DNA of 64,000 bases, taken from positions 778,501-842,500 of the forward strand of contig NZ_CP018153.1 of NCBI RefSeq assembly GCF_001889005.1. Reading direction: 5' to 3'. The notes beneath the pieces were generated by a model, which saw only the letters and a program-made list of their open reading frames with translations, was not told where the DNA came from and made no database searches. The position numbers and the translations under genes were made by a program. Below, in pieces: positions 42,639 to 51,869 of the stretch; positions within the stretch are counted from its first letter, which is position 1; the number at the start of each line of letters is the position of its first letter. The DNA is from Christiangramia salexigens (GTDB lineage: Bacteria; Bacteroidota; Bacteroidia; Flavobacteriales; Flavobacteriaceae).

Positions 42639-43007
42639 ATGGCAAGAATACTTATAGTGGATGATGATCAAACCATTGGGTTTATGCTTAGGGACATTTT
42701 GGAATTTAACGATCATAAGGTGATTGTCTCCCAGGAGCCAAAAAAGACTAAAGAAAATATATTAAAGAACGAGATAGATCTGGTTTTGCTGGATAAGCTT
42801 ATTTCTGGGGTGGATGGTACCGATGTTTGTGCAGGATTAAAACAGGATAAAGAAGTTTCGGAAGTGCCTGTAATAATGATGTCTGCACTCCACAATGTTG
42901 GAGATTCCTGTAAGGCCGCCGGTGCCATAGAATTTATTTCAAAACCTTTTGATATGGAAACCCTGCTTAAAACAACCGAGCAGGTGTTAAAAAAAGAAAA
43001 TAAATAG
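42639..43007 (+). CDS. Single-domain response regulator (CheY-like)
   Basis: This 122-residue protein consists only of a receiver domain: acidic residues in ILIVDDDQ (Asp8-10), phospho-acceptor Asp52 in VLLDKLISGVDG and the conserved Lys in EFISKPFD. It has no output domain, so it must act through protein contacts. It follows the PAS kinase by one base and is its obvious partner. Confidence 0.9.
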   Translation: MARILIVDDDQTIGFMLRDILEFNDHKVIVSQEPKKTKENILKNEIDLVLLDKLISGVDGTDVCAGLKQDKEVSEVPVIMMSALHNVGDSCKAAGAIEFISKPFDMETLLKTTEQVLKKENK

Positions 43008-43143
43008 AATCTTTAGATAATAAAACTCTAACGATGGTGGTTAACAAAACTAGCTATTATAAGATTAGATCGTCTTTTAGAACAGGATTCACAGGTAAAC
43101 AACAATAAATTGATTTCCACTTTTAATTATGTGGTTAAAAAAT

Positions 43144-43151
43144 TACATTTG
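43144..43151 (+). promoter_or_regulatory. -7 element for aroC
   Basis: TACATTTG matches TAnnTTTG and ends 14 bases before the aroC ATG at 43166. The -33 region at about 43121-43124 reads TTTT rather than TTTG. No other gene lies in the 158-base gap. Confidence 0.45.
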
Positions 43152-43165
43152 TTAAAAACCTACTA

Positions 43166-44230
43166 ATGTCCGGAAATTCCTTTGGTAAAATTTTTAAGTT
43201 AACCACCTTTGGTGAATCCCATGGGGTTGCTATAGGCGGAATTATAGACGGGTGTCCTGCTGGTCTTGAAATTGATACTGAAAAGGTTCAAGAGGATCTT
43301 AACAGACGTAGACCGGGTCAATCTGCAATTGTTACCCAAAGAAAGGAACCGGATACGGTAGAATTTCTCTCAGGTCTTTTTGAGGGTAAATCAACCGGAA
43401 CACCTATTGGCTTCACGATTAAAAATGCCAATCAAAAATCCAAAGATTATTCGCATATAAAAGATACTTACAGACCTTCTCATGCAGATTATACCTATGA
43501 TGAAAAGTATGGTGTGAGAGATTACAGAGGAGGAGGTAGATCTTCTGCGAGAGAGACGGCCTCCAGGGTAGTGGCCGGTAGTATTGCTAAACAGGTTTTA
43601 AAAGATGTACAAATAATTGCATTTGTATCCTCGGTAGGTAAGCTTGAGCTAGACAAAGATTTTTCTGAACTGGACTATAGCGAGATTGAAAAAAATCCCG
43701 TGCGCTGTCCTGATGCTGCTACTGCTGCAGAAATGGAAAGATATATCAAGGAAGTTAGGGCAGATGGTGATACTGTTGGCGGTACTGTACAATGTATTAT
43801 TCAAAATGTCCCAAAGGGTCTAGGTGAACCTGTCTTCGATAAACTACACGCTGAGCTTGGTAAGGCAATGCTGTCCATAAACGCTGTTAAAGGTTTTGAA
43901 TATGGAAGCGGCTTTGAAGGAACCAAAATGCGTGGTAGTGAACATAACGATCAGTTTAACAAAGATGGTTCAACCAAAACCAATTTAAGCGGTGGAATAC
44001 AGGGTGGAATTTCCAATGGAATGGACATTTATTTTAAGGTTGCATTTAAACCTGTAGCTACTTTGATGCAAAAGCAAACCACTATCAATTCTAAAGGAGA
44101 AGAAGTAGATATGCAGGGTAAGGGAAGACACGATCCTTGTGTTGTGCCGAGGGCCGTGCCTATTGTGGAATCCATGGCAGCTTTAGTGCTCGCCGATTAC
44201 TTATTACAGAATAAATCATCCAAAATCTAA
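43166..44230 (+). CDS. aroC: Chorismate synthase
   Basis: This 354-residue protein is a complete Aro[18 protein letters not shown] at the N-terminus, [35 protein letters not shown] and [17 protein letters not shown], all flavin and EPSP contact motifs. It makes chorismate from 5-enolpyruvylshikimate-3-phosphate using reduced FMN. Chorismate feeds aromatic amino acids and, conceivably, the aryl starter of the pigment, but there is no direct link in this window. The SDF symporter gene follows after 18 bases. Confidence 0.97.
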   Translation: MSGNSFGKIFKLTTFGESHGVAIGGIIDGCPAGLEIDTEKVQEDLNRRRPGQSAIVTQRKEPDTVEFLSGLFEGKSTGTPIGFTIKNANQKSKDYSHIKDTYRPSHADYTYDEKYGVRDYRGGGRSSARETASRVVAGSIAKQVLKDVQIIAFVSSVGKLELDKDFSELDYSEIEKNPVRCPDAATAAEMERYIKEVRADGDTVGGTVQCIIQNVPKGLGEPVFDKLHAELGKAMLSINAVKGFEYGSGFEGTKMRGSEHNDQFNKDGSTKTNLSGGIQGGISNGMDIYFKVAFKPVATLMQKQTTINSKGEEVDMQGKGRHDPCVVPRAVPIVESMAALVLADYLLQNKSSKI

Positions 44231-44248
44231 ACTTAGAAATATCATAAT

Positions 44249-45583
44249 ATGAAAAAATTAGCACTGCATTGGCAGATCTTATTAGGAATGGCTTCAGGGG
44301 TTGTCTTTGCATTGATTTTGACTAATTTTAGCTGGGGCGCCGAATTTGTTAGTGACTGGATAAAACCCTTCGGTAACATCTTTATCAATGCATTAAAACT
44401 AATAGCAGTGCCTTTGATCTTAGCATCTCTAATCAAAGGGATTTCAGATCTAAAGGATATTTCAAAATTATCCAAAATGGGTACGCGAACCATTGCTACC
44501 TATATCGTTACTACAGTGATCGCGGTTACAATTGGGCTTCTAATGGTGAATCTCATAGCCCCCGGAAAAGCAATTTCTGAGGAAACCCGGAGTGATCTTA
44601 TCGCGAGTTATGAAGGCGATGCTTCTGTAAGGATCTCAGACGCTCAAAAACAAAAAGACGCGGGCCCACTTCAGGCTCTGGAAGATCTTGTACCAAGTAA
44701 TATTTTTGGCGCAGCCAGCGACAATGCTAATATGCTGCAAGTGATATTCTTTGCAATTTTCTTCGGTTTGGGATTGATCCTTATACCGGAAAAAACGGCA
44801 AAACCCGTTAAGGACTTTTTTGACGGCTTTAATGAAGTAATCCTTAAGCTGATCGACCTAATCATGCTCACGGCGCCATACGGTGTGTTTGCATTACTTG
44901 CGGCATTGGTTGTAGAATCACCAAGTGCCGACCTTTTTGCAGCACTAGCGATGTACGCCTTAACGGTGTTGATCGGGCTTGCATTAATGATAGGTGTTTA
45001 TATTTTGCTGGTATGGGTATTCACAAAGAACAAGCCATCATTTTTTATAAACGGTATCGCTCCGGCGCAATTACTTGCGTTTTCCACGAGTTCAAGTGCA
45101 GCTACACTTCCGGTAACTATGGAGAGAGTTGAAGAACATATGGGGGTGCATAAAGAAGTTACAAGCTTTGTTCTTCCAATTGGCGCGACAATAAATATGG
45201 ATGGTACAAGTTTATATCAGGCTGTCGCCGCTGTATTCATTGCACAGGCATTTGGAATGGATCTTAGTATAGGCGCTCAGCTTGGAATCATTGCTACGGC
45301 AACTCTGGCCTCAATTGGATCGGCCGCTGTTCCGGGAGCTGGAATGGTTATGTTGGTAATTGTATTGGCACAGGCTGGTATTCCTGAGGCAGGATTAGCC
45401 CTAATTTTTGCAGTAGACAGACCATTGGATATGTGCCGAACTACTGTAAACGTTACGGGTGATGCAGCAGTTTCTTTGATGGTAGCAAAATCTGTAAATA
45501 TGATGGGCCCACCTAATGTTAAGGAATGGGATGATGATTACCATCCTGAAACGGAAAGCATTACAAAAACCGAAGAGGTTTAA
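44249..45583 (+). CDS. Dicarboxylate/amino acid:cation symporter (SDF family)
   Basis: This 444-residue membrane protein has about eight transmembrane helices and two hairpins. Family motifs are FSTSSSAATLPVTM in hairpin 1, PIGATINMDGTSLYQ with the NMDGT cation motif, and DRPLDMCRTTVNVTGD with the substrate-binding Asp and Arg. It imports glutamate, aspartate or C4-dicarboxylates with Na+ or H+. Residues about 115-145 form a longer polar loop than in compact homologues. The stop overlaps the convergent DCC gene by 4 bases. Confidence 0.93.
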   Translation: MKKLALHWQILLGMASGVVFALILTNFSWGAEFVSDWIKPFGNIFINALKLIAVPLILASLIKGISDLKDISKLSKMGTRTIATYIVTTVIAVTIGLLMVNLIAPGKAISEETRSDLIASYEGDASVRISDAQKQKDAGPLQALEDLVPSNIFGAASDNANMLQVIFFAIFFGLGLILIPEKTAKPVKDFFDGFNEVILKLIDLIMLTAPYGVFALLAALVVESPSADLFAALAMYALTVLIGLALMIGVYILLVWVFTKNKPSFFINGIAPAQLLAFSTSSSAATLPVTMERVEEHMGVHKEVTSFVLPIGATINMDGTSLYQAVAAVFIAQAFGMDLSIGAQLGIIATATLASIGSAAVPGAGMVMLVIVLAQAGIPEAGLALIFAVDRPLDMCRTTVNVTGDAAVSLMVAKSVNMMGPPNVKEWDDDYHPETESITKTEEV

Positions 45584-45990
45584 TTCAGAAATTTGGAATT
45601 TAATTCGGGATCTGGGATCATACACGAATCCCTTTTCCCGAACCATTTATATCTGTTTCTCGCGATCAGGTCATAAATTATATCTCTCAACTTTTCAGGT
45701 AATACCAGAAAATGTTTTAGCAGGGGATAGGCGCCATCAAGACTTCTGGCGATCTCCAGAGCAGCCGTAGATTTTTTATAATAGGCTATACCCGGTTCAA
45801 TAAGAATTATAGAATCCAGTTCTTGAGGATCTAAACCACGCTCAATCAATAAGTTTTTACCAATTTCGCTTTGAAGAGAGGCAAATCTAAAGGCATCCTT
45901 TTTATCATGTTTTATGATGAATTGCACTGAATTATTGCACAGGTTACAAATACCATCAAACAATACAATTTTTTTATTTTTAGGGATCAT
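45580..45990 (-). CDS. DCC-family thiol-disulfide oxidoreductase-like protein
   Basis: This 136-residue protein begins with VLFDGICNLCNNSVQFII, the DxxC-x2-C motif that names the DCC (DUF393) family, a thioredoxin-like group of unknown substrate. It has no signal peptide. It lies 4 bases after mutS2 on the same strand and its stop overlaps that of the symporter (TTAA). Confidence 0.88.
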   Translation of the reverse strand: MIPKNKKIVLFDGICNLCNNSVQFIIKHDKKDAFRFASLQSEIGKNLLIERGLDPQELDSIILIEPGIAYYKKSTAALEIARSLDGAYPLLKHFLVLPEKLRDIIYDLIARNRYKWFGKRDSCMIPDPELNSKFLN

Positions 45991-45994
45991 AGCT

Positions 45995-48178
45995 TTATTT
46001 CTTAGCTGCCTGGACGAGTTCTAACTGTTCCAATCCAACAGAAGTCGTGAACATTCCGTAGTTCACGATGGCTTTACCTTTTTCAATACTATCAATAGAA
46101 CCGACGGCCTTTCCATCTTCAAGACGCACAAGGTCACCTATCTTTAGTTTTGCTTTAGGTTTGTTAGCCTCCTGTTTTTTTATTTCATTTTCTTTCTTTT
46201 TCTCCTCCTGCTTCTTTTCTCTTATCGGTTTTATCTTTTTCTCAACTTCCTGCTTTAATTTACGCTCCTTTGCCTTTTTTGCTTTTTGTTGTTTTGCGTT
46301 CTCTTTTTTCCGCTTTGAGTTCTCAATTTCTACAAGTTTCAGGAATTCACCTATTAATTCCTTTTTCTTCTTATTATTGAAATATTTTTCGCTTATATCG
46401 TTAATCTTTTGACCTAAATATATAAGCCGCTGATTGGAATCATAAAGCTCCTGATAGCTCTCAAGTTTCTGTTGGATCCTTGAATTTACTTCTTCAAGTT
46501 TATCTTTTTGAGCAGCTGCCTTATCTTCTTTCTCTTTTAAGGAATCTGTTGTTTTACGCAATACAGAGCGTTCCTTCTGAAGTTTGGCAATACTTCTGTC
46601 AAAACAGATCTTTCCTCTTTCAACTTTCTTTTTAGAGCGATTAATAAGACTATAAGGGATACCATTCTTCTGAGCCACTTCAAAAGTAAATGAACTTCCT
46701 GCCTCACCGGTCTGGAGTTTGTATACCGGCTCAAGAGTTCGGCTATCAAACATCATATTCGCATTGCTCATATCTGGTAACTCACTGGCCAGCTTTTTTA
46801 AATTAGCATAATGCGTAGTAAGGATCCCATAGGAACCTTTTTCATAAAAGACCTCGAGGAAAGTTTCAGCCAGAGCACCTCCGAGTTCGGGATCACTTCC
46901 TGTTCCAAATTCATCGATTAGGAAAAGTGTTTTATCGTCACATTTTCTCAGGAATCTGTTCATGTTCTTAAGTCTGTAACTATAAGTACTTAAGTGATTT
47001 TCTATTGATTGATTATCCCCAATATCTGTAAGCACCTTTTTAAAGATGCACATTCGGCTATACTCATGAACCGGAATTAGCATTCCGCTTTGAAGCATTA
47101 CCTGCAGTAAACCCACTGTTTTAAGTGTGATACTTTTACCCCCGGCATTTGGCCCTGAAATTACCATGATCCGGTTATTTTCAGCCAGTTCTATATTTTG
47201 GGGAAAGGTTTTTTCTCCCTTTTTCTTATTGTTAATATAAAGCAGAGGGTGATAGGCTTCTTTTAATTGAAGTTCTCTGGATTTAGTGATCTTGGGTAGG
47301 ACTCCATTTATCTTTTCAGCATACTTGGATTTTGCTGCAATCACATCCAGATCACTTAAAAGTTCCTGATACTCTTTTAAAGTTTCAAGATAGGGTCGTG
47401 TAAATTCAGTTAAGGCTTTAAGGATCCTTTTTACTTCTTCTTTTTCCTCATACTGAAGATTATTTAATTCTCTTGTGTATTTATAGGTGGCTTCCGGCTG
47501 AATGTAAACAATGCTACCGGTTTTAGAATTCCCCATGATACCACCTTTGACTTTACGGCGATACATGGATTTTACAGCGAGAACTCTAACATTTTCCATC
47601 ACACTTTCTCTGATCTCATCCAGATAACCATAGGAATTGTAGGTAGAAAGTGCAGAATTAAAGCTTGAATTTATCTTACTCCTTACCGAATTGATAGATC
47701 TGCGCAAATCCTGAAGAAGGGGAGAAGCATCATCTTTCATTTCTCCAAACTTGTCTATAACTGCGTTGATCTGATTCAATAAACTTAAATCAAATTCCAG
47801 ATGTGAAACAGTTTCGGAAAGAGCAGGATAATCTTCAGAATACTTTTTGAAGTATTTAAGGTGGGTATTAACAGTTTCGGTGATTGCCGAGATCTTTCGG
47901 AATCCACCTATCTCAATAACCGATCCTTCAATTCCCAACAGTTTTATCTCTTGCTGTATAGCATCAAACCCATGATTAGGTATAGGCTGATCCTTTGTTT
48001 TGGAATTAAAGTACTCGTTGGTTTGATCCAGACCGAATACGGTTTTTTTATAATTTGGAAAAGGTTGAATATTAAGAGCTTTTTCTTTTCCCAGTCCCGT
48101 AATACAGAATTCGCTTATTTGGTTGCAAACTGCAGGAAACTCAAGATCTTCAAGACTCTTGGAACTAATTTTAATCAT
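45995..48178 (-). CDS. MutS2-family DNA-binding ATPase lacking the Smr domain
   Basis: This 727-residue protein has the MutS core and clamp helices (about 1-300), then the ATPase domain with Walker A SGPNAGGKSITLK, Walker B LFLIDEFGTGSDPELGGAL and LTTHYANLK. A charged Lys/Glu-rich coiled region (about 515-675) follows and the protein ends in a KOW-like segment (KIGDLVRLEDGKAVGSI). Standard MutS2 proteins continue into a C-terminal Smr nuclease domain, which is absent here. It may act in ribosome rescue or recombination control without its own nuclease. Confidence 0.85.
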   Translation of the reverse strand: MIKISSKSLEDLEFPAVCNQISEFCITGLGKEKALNIQPFPNYKKTVFGLDQTNEYFNSKTKDQPIPNHGFDAIQQEIKLLGIEGSVIEIGGFRKISAITETVNTHLKYFKKYSEDYPALSETVSHLEFDLSLLNQINAVIDKFGEMKDDASPLLQDLRRSINSVRSKINSSFNSALSTYNSYGYLDEIRESVMENVRVLAVKSMYRRKVKGGIMGNSKTGSIVYIQPEATYKYTRELNNLQYEEKEEVKRILKALTEFTRPYLETLKEYQELLSDLDVIAAKSKYAEKINGVLPKITKSRELQLKEAYHPLLYINNKKKGEKTFPQNIELAENNRIMVISGPNAGGKSITLKTVGLLQVMLQSGMLIPVHEYSRMCIFKKVLTDIGDNQSIENHLSTYSYRLKNMNRFLRKCDDKTLFLIDEFGTGSDPELGGALAETFLEVFYEKGSYGILTTHYANLKKLASELPDMSNANMMFDSRTLEPVYKLQTGEAGSSFTFEVAQKNGIPYSLINRSKKKVERGKICFDRSIAKLQKERSVLRKTTDSLKEKEDKAAAQKDKLEEVNSRIQQKLESYQELYDSNQRLIYLGQKINDISEKYFNNKKKKELIGEFLKLVEIENSKRKKENAKQQKAKKAKERKLKQEVEKKIKPIREKKQEEKKKENEIKKQEANKPKAKLKIGDLVRLEDGKAVGSIDSIEKGKAIVNYGMFTTSVGLEQLELVQAAKK

Positions 48179-48191
48179 ATCAATTTTTACC

Positions 48192-48199
48192 TACTTTTG
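48192..48199 (+). promoter_or_regulatory. -7 element for ung
   Basis: TACTTTTG matches TAnnTTTG, ending 26 bases before the ung ATG at 48226. No TTG is present at -33. It lies head to head with the mutS2 element. Confidence 0.4.
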
Positions 48200-48207
48200 A
48201 GGTTAAG

Positions 48208-48215
48208 CAAAGTTA
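48208..48215 (-). promoter_or_regulatory. -7 element for mutS2
   Basis: The minus strand reads TAACTTTG, matching TAnnTTTG, about 29 bases before the mutS2 ATG at 48178. No -33 TTG is seen. The ung and mutS2 elements face each other within 24 bases, so their transcripts would overlap. Confidence 0.45.
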
Positions 48216-48225
48216 CTTAATTCTC

Positions 48226-48891
48226 ATGAACGTAAGAATACACGAAAGCTGGAAAAAAGAACTTAATCAGGAATTTGATAAGGACTATTTTCAGGAATTA
48301 ACTGGCATCGTTAAACAGGAATACTCGGAGTATACATGTTATCCTCCAGTCGAGGAGATCTTCGCTGCTTTTGATCATTCTCCATTTGATGCAACCAAAG
48401 TGGTTATCTTAGGACAGGATCCATATCATGGGGAAGGTCAGGCCAATGGACTTTGTTTTTCCGTTCGGGACGGCATACAATACCCACCATCTTTAAGGAA
48501 TATTTTCAGGGAAATAGAAAACGACCTTAATAAACCGATACCCCAAACAGGTAATTTAGAGAAATGGGCAGATCAGGGTGTTTTACTCTTGAATGCCACA
48601 CTTACGGTTAGAGCGAGTGAGGCGGGTTCACATCAGGGAAAAGGATGGGAGAAATTTACAAATAGCGTCATCCGCCTAATCTCTGAAAAAAAGGAAAAAA
48701 TCGTCTTTCTATTATGGGGCGGTTATGCAAAGAAAAAAGCTAAATTAATAGATAGCTCTAAACATTTAATCTTAACCAGCGGTCACCCGTCACCTTTAAG
48801 TGCAAACAGGGGGTATTGGTTCGGGAATTCTCATTTTAGTAAAACCAATGAATTCCTTAAAACCAATGGTAAAGATCCCATAGATTGGTGA
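48226..48891 (+). CDS. ung: Uracil-DNA glycosylase
   Basis: This 221-residue family-1 UDG has the water-activating loop VVILGQDPYHGEGQANGLCFS (Asp of GQDPYH) and the C-terminal GHPSPLS leucine loop, with LLNATLTV and FLLWGGYA between them. It removes uracil from DNA as the first step of base excision repair. It stands alone between mutS2 (divergent) and the convergent gene at 48894, two bases away. Confidence 0.97.
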   Translation: MNVRIHESWKKELNQEFDKDYFQELTGIVKQEYSEYTCYPPVEEIFAAFDHSPFDATKVVILGQDPYHGEGQANGLCFSVRDGIQYPPSLRNIFREIENDLNKPIPQTGNLEKWADQGVLLLNATLTVRASEAGSHQGKGWEKFTNSVIRLISEKKEKIVFLLWGGYAKKKAKLIDSSKHLILTSGHPSPLSANRGYWFGNSHFSKTNEFLKTNGKDPIDW

Positions 48892-48893
48892 TC

Positions 48894-49745
48894 TTACAAA
48901 TTATGCAGTAGCTTGGAGGTGTCCACTTTTTTATCAATAAGCCCTAATATTTGTAACTGTTCCATTACTTCATTTATTTCCTTATCTGAGATCTGCTCCT
49001 GACTCCATCTTGTGAGGTCCAGCCATTTTCTGATATCCTCTAGTTTTTGTTCATACCTTTCAGAAAGAGTAATATCTATGTTCTTTTGTTGCTTAAAGTC
49101 CCGGGTTTCTGCGTTCAATACCTTCAACATTCTTTTAAGTCTCTTCGGATTTGCCCGTATGCTTTCATCCCGCGCTGCGATCACAAAGCATGGCCAGGGA
49201 GTTGGACAGTCGGCTATTAATCTGAAGGTTTTATTATCTACAAGTGGTTTTGTTGTGAAATGTTCCCACATAAAGTATTGAGCCTTATCTTCTTTCAAAG
49301 CTTTTATAGCTCCATCCAGATTATTTACTATTTCAAAAGACAAACTTTTAAGATCCCATTCCTTGTGCTGTGCATTTACATAAGACATTAAATGTGATCC
49401 ACTACCTTTTCTGCTTATTGCAGCTTTGGTTCCCTTCAGATCCTGAATGTTCTTGTATTTTGAATCTGCAGCTACATGAATTCCCCAAATTAGCGGACTT
49501 CCAATATAGGTTTGTATAATTTTGCTTTCATTCCCATTTATAATATCCCTGGTGATTCCTTCGGTTAAGATCACTGCGGCATCAATTTCTCCACTTCTTA
49601 AAGCCTTACACATGGCTCCAGTGCCTTCAGGAAAATCTTTCCAGATCAGGTTGATATCTTCATCTTTAAATTTCCCCTGTTCTATACACAAATGCCATGG
49701 AAGATTAAAGTGTTCAGGTACTCCGCCTACTTTTATAGTTTTCAT
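48894..49745 (-). CDS. Periplasmic-binding-protein-like protein without signal peptide (NMT1/SsuA-like)
   Basis: This 283-residue type II binding-protein fold resembles NMT1/SsuA/ThiY solute-binding proteins: KVGGVPEHFNLPWHLCIEQGKF, FPEGTGAMCKALRSGEIDAAVILTEG and DLKGTKAAISRKGSGSHLM. There is no hydrophobic signal or lipobox, so it should stay in the cytoplasm, and no ABC permease or ATPase gene is nearby. Its start overlaps the ppk1 stop by 4 bases. It may sense or bind a small molecule, or act enzymatically as some family members do. Function unknown. Confidence 0.75.
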   Translation of the reverse strand: MKTIKVGGVPEHFNLPWHLCIEQGKFKDEDINLIWKDFPEGTGAMCKALRSGEIDAAVILTEGITRDIINGNESKIIQTYIGSPLIWGIHVAADSKYKNIQDLKGTKAAISRKGSGSHLMSYVNAQHKEWDLKSLSFEIVNNLDGAIKALKEDKAQYFMWEHFTTKPLVDNKTFRLIADCPTPWPCFVIAARDESIRANPKRLKRMLKVLNAETRDFKQQKNIDITLSERYEQKLEDIRKWLDLTRWSQEQISDKEINEVMEQLQILGLIDKKVDTSKLLHNL

Positions 49746-51796
49746 GAAGTATGCTTTTCTTTTAAATAATTATAGATTTCGTATTGAGAACGGATCGCTT
49801 TTTCTCCTTTTTTGCGTTCCACATACATATTGGATTCGTCTTTATCCTGTATCCTTGCTTTTACATTATCGTTCAACTGGATCTCCAGGATTTCCTTGAA
49901 TTCTTTTTTAATGTCTTCATCCAGCACAGGGGAGATCACCTCTATTCTTCTATCCAGATTACGGTTCATCCAGTCTGCACTTCCAAAAAACATTAATTCA
50001 TCTCCATCATTTTCGAAAATATAAATTCTGCCATGTTCAAGAAAACGATCTACCACACTGGTGATATAGATATTTTCGCTCATACCTTTAATGCCCGGTA
50101 TAAGACAGGTAAAGCCTCTTATCAATAATCTTATTTCAACCCCTGCATTGCTCGCTTTGTAAAGGAGCTCTACCATTTCTTCATCTTCCAGTGAATTCAT
50201 CTTAGCCGTGATCTTAGCTGGTTTTCCAGCCATTGCATTTTCTATCTCATTATAAATGAGTTTTACAAATTCCTGCCTAGTAGAAAAGGGTGAGATTAAC
50301 AAATTCTTTTCTCTTGGAATAATAAGTTCCCCTTCAAGTACTCTGAATAGGCGATGTAATTCTTTGGTGATCACTTTATTTGCGCTAAATACCGCATGAT
50401 CACAGTATATACTTGCAGTTTCACTATTAAAATTACCGGTCCCAATATAGGCATAGCGTTGACTTGTGTCACCCTCATTCCTGCATATCAGCATGATCTT
50501 AGAATGTACCTTGACCTTGGGATAACTATAGATCACATTCGCACCTTTCTCCTCAAACTTTCTTCCCCATATAATATTATTCTCCTCATCAAATCTCGCT
50601 TTTGCTTCAACAAAAACGGTCACCTTTTTTCCGTTTTCTAAGGCTTTTAAAAGAGAGGAGGTGAGATCAGATTCATCTGCTACTCTATAGAGAGAGATCA
50701 TGATCTCGGTAACATCTTTATCTGTAGCAGCCTGTTCAAGGAAGTTCTCCAGATAATTAAAGGACATATATGGAAAATGTAAGGCCTGATCCTTTTCAGA
50801 AATATCTTTGAAATAATCTTTACTCTTATCCAGAACCTTATGTGGAAGTGGTTTTAGATCTTCATAATGCAATTTCTTATTCTCTGTAGGATCGGGAAAT
50901 GAGAAAAAGTCCTTGAAATTATGATATTTACCACCCGGCATCATATCTACTTTTCCAAGCTTCAGCAATCTCCTTATTCTTTTCTGAATAGGTTTTGGCA
51001 TACCCGCATCATACAGTAGCCTGGTTGGTTGACCATCGGTACGTTGCTTTAAAGACTCATATATTTTTTCGGCTAAAACGCCTTCATAAATATCGTCTAT
51101 ATACAACTCGGCATCCCTGGAAAGTTTTATTTCAAAGATACCTGTGATATGTTCAGTAGGAAAAAGCTTGTAAGCTTCGTGTCTTATGATCTCATCAAGA
51201 TAAGTGATGTAGTGAAAGGAAGAATCATCTTCTATAGGTACAAACCTTCCGCAGGCTTCAACCGGAATATTTACAATTCCCAGTTTATTTTTGTCTTCAA
51301 AAGTAATAAGGAAATAAAGTACAGAGTTTTCAAGAAAAAGTTCATTTTCTTTCGAAGTGTCCAGTAAAATAGGCTTGATAAATTCCTCTACCTTATTATT
51401 AAAAAAACTACTAACAAATTTCTGCTGATCCTCATTATAATTGTTGGCCTCAAGTATTTTTATACCGTTCTTAGCCAGTTCCGGTATTATACGGCCATTA
51501 TATATCTCACCAAACCTATTTTGTTGTTCTTTTACTTTTTCAATTATTTGTTTGGTAATACGGGTAGGCCGCAGGGCAAGAGATTTTCGTATACTTTTCT
51601 TAACCCGCTTCATTTGTCTAAGTTGAGAAACCCGCACCCGGAAATATTCATCAAGATTAGAGGAGAAAATTGCCAAAAATTTGATCCTTTCGTATAAAGG
51701 ATTTAAATCATCTTCGGCCTCCTGAAGAACTCTTTCATTAAAACTTAACCAATTCAGATCCCTATGCCTAAAACGGTCTTCATTTTGTTGCTTCAT
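49742..51796 (-). CDS. ppk1: Polyphosphate kinase 1
   Basis: About 684 residues from the ATG at 51796. An in-frame ATG at 51826 would add ten residues before the conserved RFRHRDLNWLSFNERVLQEA. The PPK1 domains follow in order: N domain, head domain and two PLD-like C domains with KVHSKIMLICR (phosphohistidine loop) and YIGTGNFN. It polymerises ATP gamma-phosphate into polyphosphate. It is coupled to the following binding-protein-like gene by a 4-base overlap. Confidence 0.94.
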   Translation of the reverse strand: MKQQNEDRFRHRDLNWLSFNERVLQEAEDDLNPLYERIKFLAIFSSNLDEYFRVRVSQLRQMKRVKKSIRKSLALRPTRITKQIIEKVKEQQNRFGEIYNGRIIPELAKNGIKILEANNYNEDQQKFVSSFFNNKVEEFIKPILLDTSKENELFLENSVLYFLITFEDKNKLGIVNIPVEACGRFVPIEDDSSFHYITYLDEIIRHEAYKLFPTEHITGIFEIKLSRDAELYIDDIYEGVLAEKIYESLKQRTDGQPTRLLYDAGMPKPIQKRIRRLLKLGKVDMMPGGKYHNFKDFFSFPDPTENKKLHYEDLKPLPHKVLDKSKDYFKDISEKDQALHFPYMSFNYLENFLEQAATDKDVTEIMISLYRVADESDLTSSLLKALENGKKVTVFVEAKARFDEENNIIWGRKFEEKGANVIYSYPKVKVHSKIMLICRNEGDTSQRYAYIGTGNFNSETASIYCDHAVFSANKVITKELHRLFRVLEGELIIPREKNLLISPFSTRQEFVKLIYNEIENAMAGKPAKITAKMNSLEDEEMVELLYKASNAGVEIRLLIRGFTCLIPGIKGMSENIYITSVVDRFLEHGRIYIFENDGDELMFFGSADWMNRNLDRRIEVISPVLDEDIKKEFKEILEIQLNDNVKARIQDKDESNMYVERKKGEKAIRSQYEIYNYLKEKHTS

Positions 51797-51869
51797 GTAC
51801 TTTAGGTTGTTTAACCAAAAATACAAAGTACATGAAGCTTAGCTTCTAATATATTGTTAAATAAGGACT

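Noticed and set aside
43008..43165. Possible small RNA or riboswitch before aroC
   Set aside because: No stable hairpin set or known riboswitch motif could be made out by eye; only a -7 element is supported.
46068..46412. Phe/Ser-rich open frame opposite the mutS2 coiled region
   Set aside because: Its composition is the complement of the Lys/Glu-rich segment of MutS2 and it shows no independent features.
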